Origin: CAG-791 sp963593905
GTDB taxonomy: Bacteria > Bacillota > Clostridia > Lachnospirales > Lachnospiraceae
Assembly: GCA_963593905.1 (NCBI GenBank)
Contig: CAVBBL010000008.1
Coordinates: forward strand, 1-64,000
Direction: 5' to 3'
Length of the DNA: 64,000 nt
Positions 62,937 to 64,000 of the stretch are shown piece by piece (positions within the stretch are counted from its first letter, which is position 1; every line of letters begins with the position of its first letter). The position numbers and the translations under genes are program-made. Under the pieces are notes generated by a model. It had not been told where the DNA came from, did no database searches, and saw only the letters and a list, made by a program, of their open reading frames with translations.

Positions 62937-63488
62937 ATGTCAGAGGAAATGATCGTGGAAAATTGTTCTCCTACACTGGCAGGGCTCAAGACAGCCAACC
63001 TTTTTGCCTGTGAATATGATACGCAGGAGAGCCTTCGCGGGCAGATACGTTCTTTTAACCGCACACTGGTGCCGAAGGGACTGTGCATGCTGCCGCTGCA
63101 GATGAAGAATCACAGAGCCCTTATCTACATTTATCGGCCCGGACGCCTGAAGGCGGATCTGTCGGACAAGGAGACAGAGGCCTTGCTGGCACAGTTCGGA
63201 TATCCTGCCGGGAATCCGAATCAATGTGTGGCCAGACTCATAGGCCGTCTGGAAAAATGTGAGGGATTTCCTCATGAAATCGGTCTGTTTCTGGGATATC
63301 CACCGGAGGATGTGCGAGGATTCATCGAGCAGGGAGCAGCCAATTATAAATACGCCGGTTTCTGGAAGGTTTACGGTGATGAGGAGAAGGCCAAAAAGAC
63401 CTTTGCCTTGTACAGGCGCTGTATGGCGGATTACCGTAAACAGTGGGAAAAGGGACAGAATGTGGAAAGGCTTGCAGTAAAGCAATAA
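62937..63488 (+). CDS. DUF3793 family protein
   Basis: 183 residues after GGAGGAAC. LAGLKTANLFACEYDT, LIYIYRPGRL, HEIGLFLGYPPEDVRGFI and YAGFWKVYGDEEKAKKTF are the conserved blocks. The family is of unknown function and very often precedes a flavodoxin in Firmicutes, as here. It is under site 6. Confidence 0.88.
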   Translation: MSEEMIVENCSPTLAGLKTANLFACEYDTQESLRGQIRSFNRTLVPKGLCMLPLQMKNHRALIYIYRPGRLKADLSDKETEALLAQFGYPAGNPNQCVARLIGRLEKCEGFPHEIGLFLGYPPEDVRGFIEQGAANYKYAGFWKVYGDEEKAKKTFALYRRCMADYRKQWEKGQNVERLAVKQ

Positions 63489-63538
63489 ATGCGGGAGCGC
63501 ATCACGTAGCCGCATAAATGCGGCTTAAGGAGGTAAAA

Positions 63539-63961
63539 ATGAGTAAAGTAGCAGTGGTTTATTGGAGCGGAACCGGCAATACCGAGGTGGGCGCAGGTAT
63601 GGTGGCAGATGGCGCAAAGGAGAAGGGGGCAGACGTAGATATCCTGACCAGCGCAGAGTTTGACGCAGCAAAGATGGATGACTACGATGCGGTAGCATTC
63701 GGATGCCCGGCTATGGGTGCGGAGCAGCTGGAGGATACAGAGTTCGAGCCTATGTTCAATGACCTGGAGATTAAGCTCTCCGGCAAGAAGATCGGCCTGT
63801 TCGGTTCCTACGGCTGGGGCGACGGTGAATGGATGCGCATCTGGGAAGAAACCTGCAAAAACGCGGGTGCGAATCTCGCTTCCGACAGTGTGATTTTTAA
63901 CGGCGCACCGGATGACACCGCAGAAGGGGATTTAAAGACCCTGGGCGCTGCATTGGCATAA
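63539..63961 (+). CDS. Flavodoxin
   Basis: 140 residues from ATG 63539 with AAGGAGG. The FMN phosphate loop is WSGTGNTE, and the isoalloxazine loops are CPAMGAEQLED and FGSYGWGDGEW. It is a small electron carrier that can replace ferredoxin when iron is short, which matches its place behind a palindrome shared with the feo operon. It is 50 bp after the DUF3793 gene and probably in one operon. Confidence 0.95.
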   Translation: MSKVAVVYWSGTGNTEVGAGMVADGAKEKGADVDILTSAEFDAAKMDDYDAVAFGCPAMGAEQLEDTEFEPMFNDLEIKLSGKKIGLFGSYGWGDGEWMRIWEETCKNAGANLASDSVIFNGAPDDTAEGDLKTLGAALA

Positions 63962-64000
63962 GAGACATCAGGACAGTTCTCTGTCCTATGTGCATAAATG

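Overview
The window looks like a chromosome segment of a gut-type Lachnospiraceae (Clostridia, Firmicutes). The signs are the tandem FeoA-FeoA-FeoB cluster with a cysteine-rich FeoB partner, DUF3793 and DUF6110 proteins, YesM/YesN-type regulators paired with a sugar ABC importer that lacks its own ATPase, a Cna-B surface protein with a sortase signal, a GEMM-I riboswitch and strong AGGAGG ribosome binding sites. No rRNA, tRNA, CRISPR array, insertion sequence or intact phage was found. Genus and species cannot be told from the sequence alone.

Layout. 1-2.8 kb: the end of a DUF4405 membrane protein, a patch of gene relics (lipoprotein hydrolase, iron-type alcohol dehydrogenase, another hydrolase) and an intact alpha/beta hydrolase. 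3.0-6.9 kb: a c-di-GMP-I riboswitch and terminator ahead of a hybrid histidine kinase, then an ECF-like sigma factor and its probable anti-sigma factor. 7.0-10.2 kb: an AT-rich accessory island (broken HTH/ImmA-IrrE gene, DUF4417 protein, orphan toxin domain and probable immunity protein), flanked by a 24-bp direct repeat embedded in two transcription terminators. 10.6-15.1 kb: a TetR regulator with its own operator and a paired ABC exporter-fold transporter of the IrtAB/YbtPQ kind. 15.2-20.8 kb: GH51 arabinofuranosidase, MetE-like methyltransferase, a TIGR01212 radical SAM protein and an MNT/HEPN pair with a truncated HEPN partner. 21.1-43.3 kb: one gene for a 7,400-residue cell-wall-anchored protein made of about 55 Cna-B-like units, arranged as a higher-order repeat of about 4.3 kb. 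43.7-50.7 kb: a two-component system and a sugar importer (binding protein plus two permeases). 50.9-52.6 kb: a PD-(D/E)XK-type protein and a YoaK-type membrane protein. 53.3-64 kb: an iron and metal block with a CxxC-like heavy-metal-domain protein, FeoA, FeoA, FeoB, two small membrane proteins, DUF2325, AraC, DUF6110, a P1B-type ATPase, LysR, DUF3793 and flavodoxin.

How it may work together. A 16-bp palindrome of the form GTTAG-N6-CTAAC occurs six times, always in a leader or promoter: before the ABC pair (11405), before the heavy-metal-domain gene (53265), twice before feoA (53642, 53676), before DUF2325/AraC (57548) and before DUF3793/flavodoxin (62812). At two sites it sits 9-11 bp after a near-consensus promoter (TTGACA-17-TATGAT). 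This points to one metal-responsive, probably iron-responsive, repressor that joins ferrous uptake, a probable siderophore-type transporter and a flavodoxin. The repressor gene is not in the window. Several structured or repeated non-coding elements also stand out: a roughly 72-bp palindromic element that carries the Shine-Dalgarno sequence of downstream genes, a roughly 200-nt multibranched RNA candidate at 52.9 kb, and short tandem repeats.
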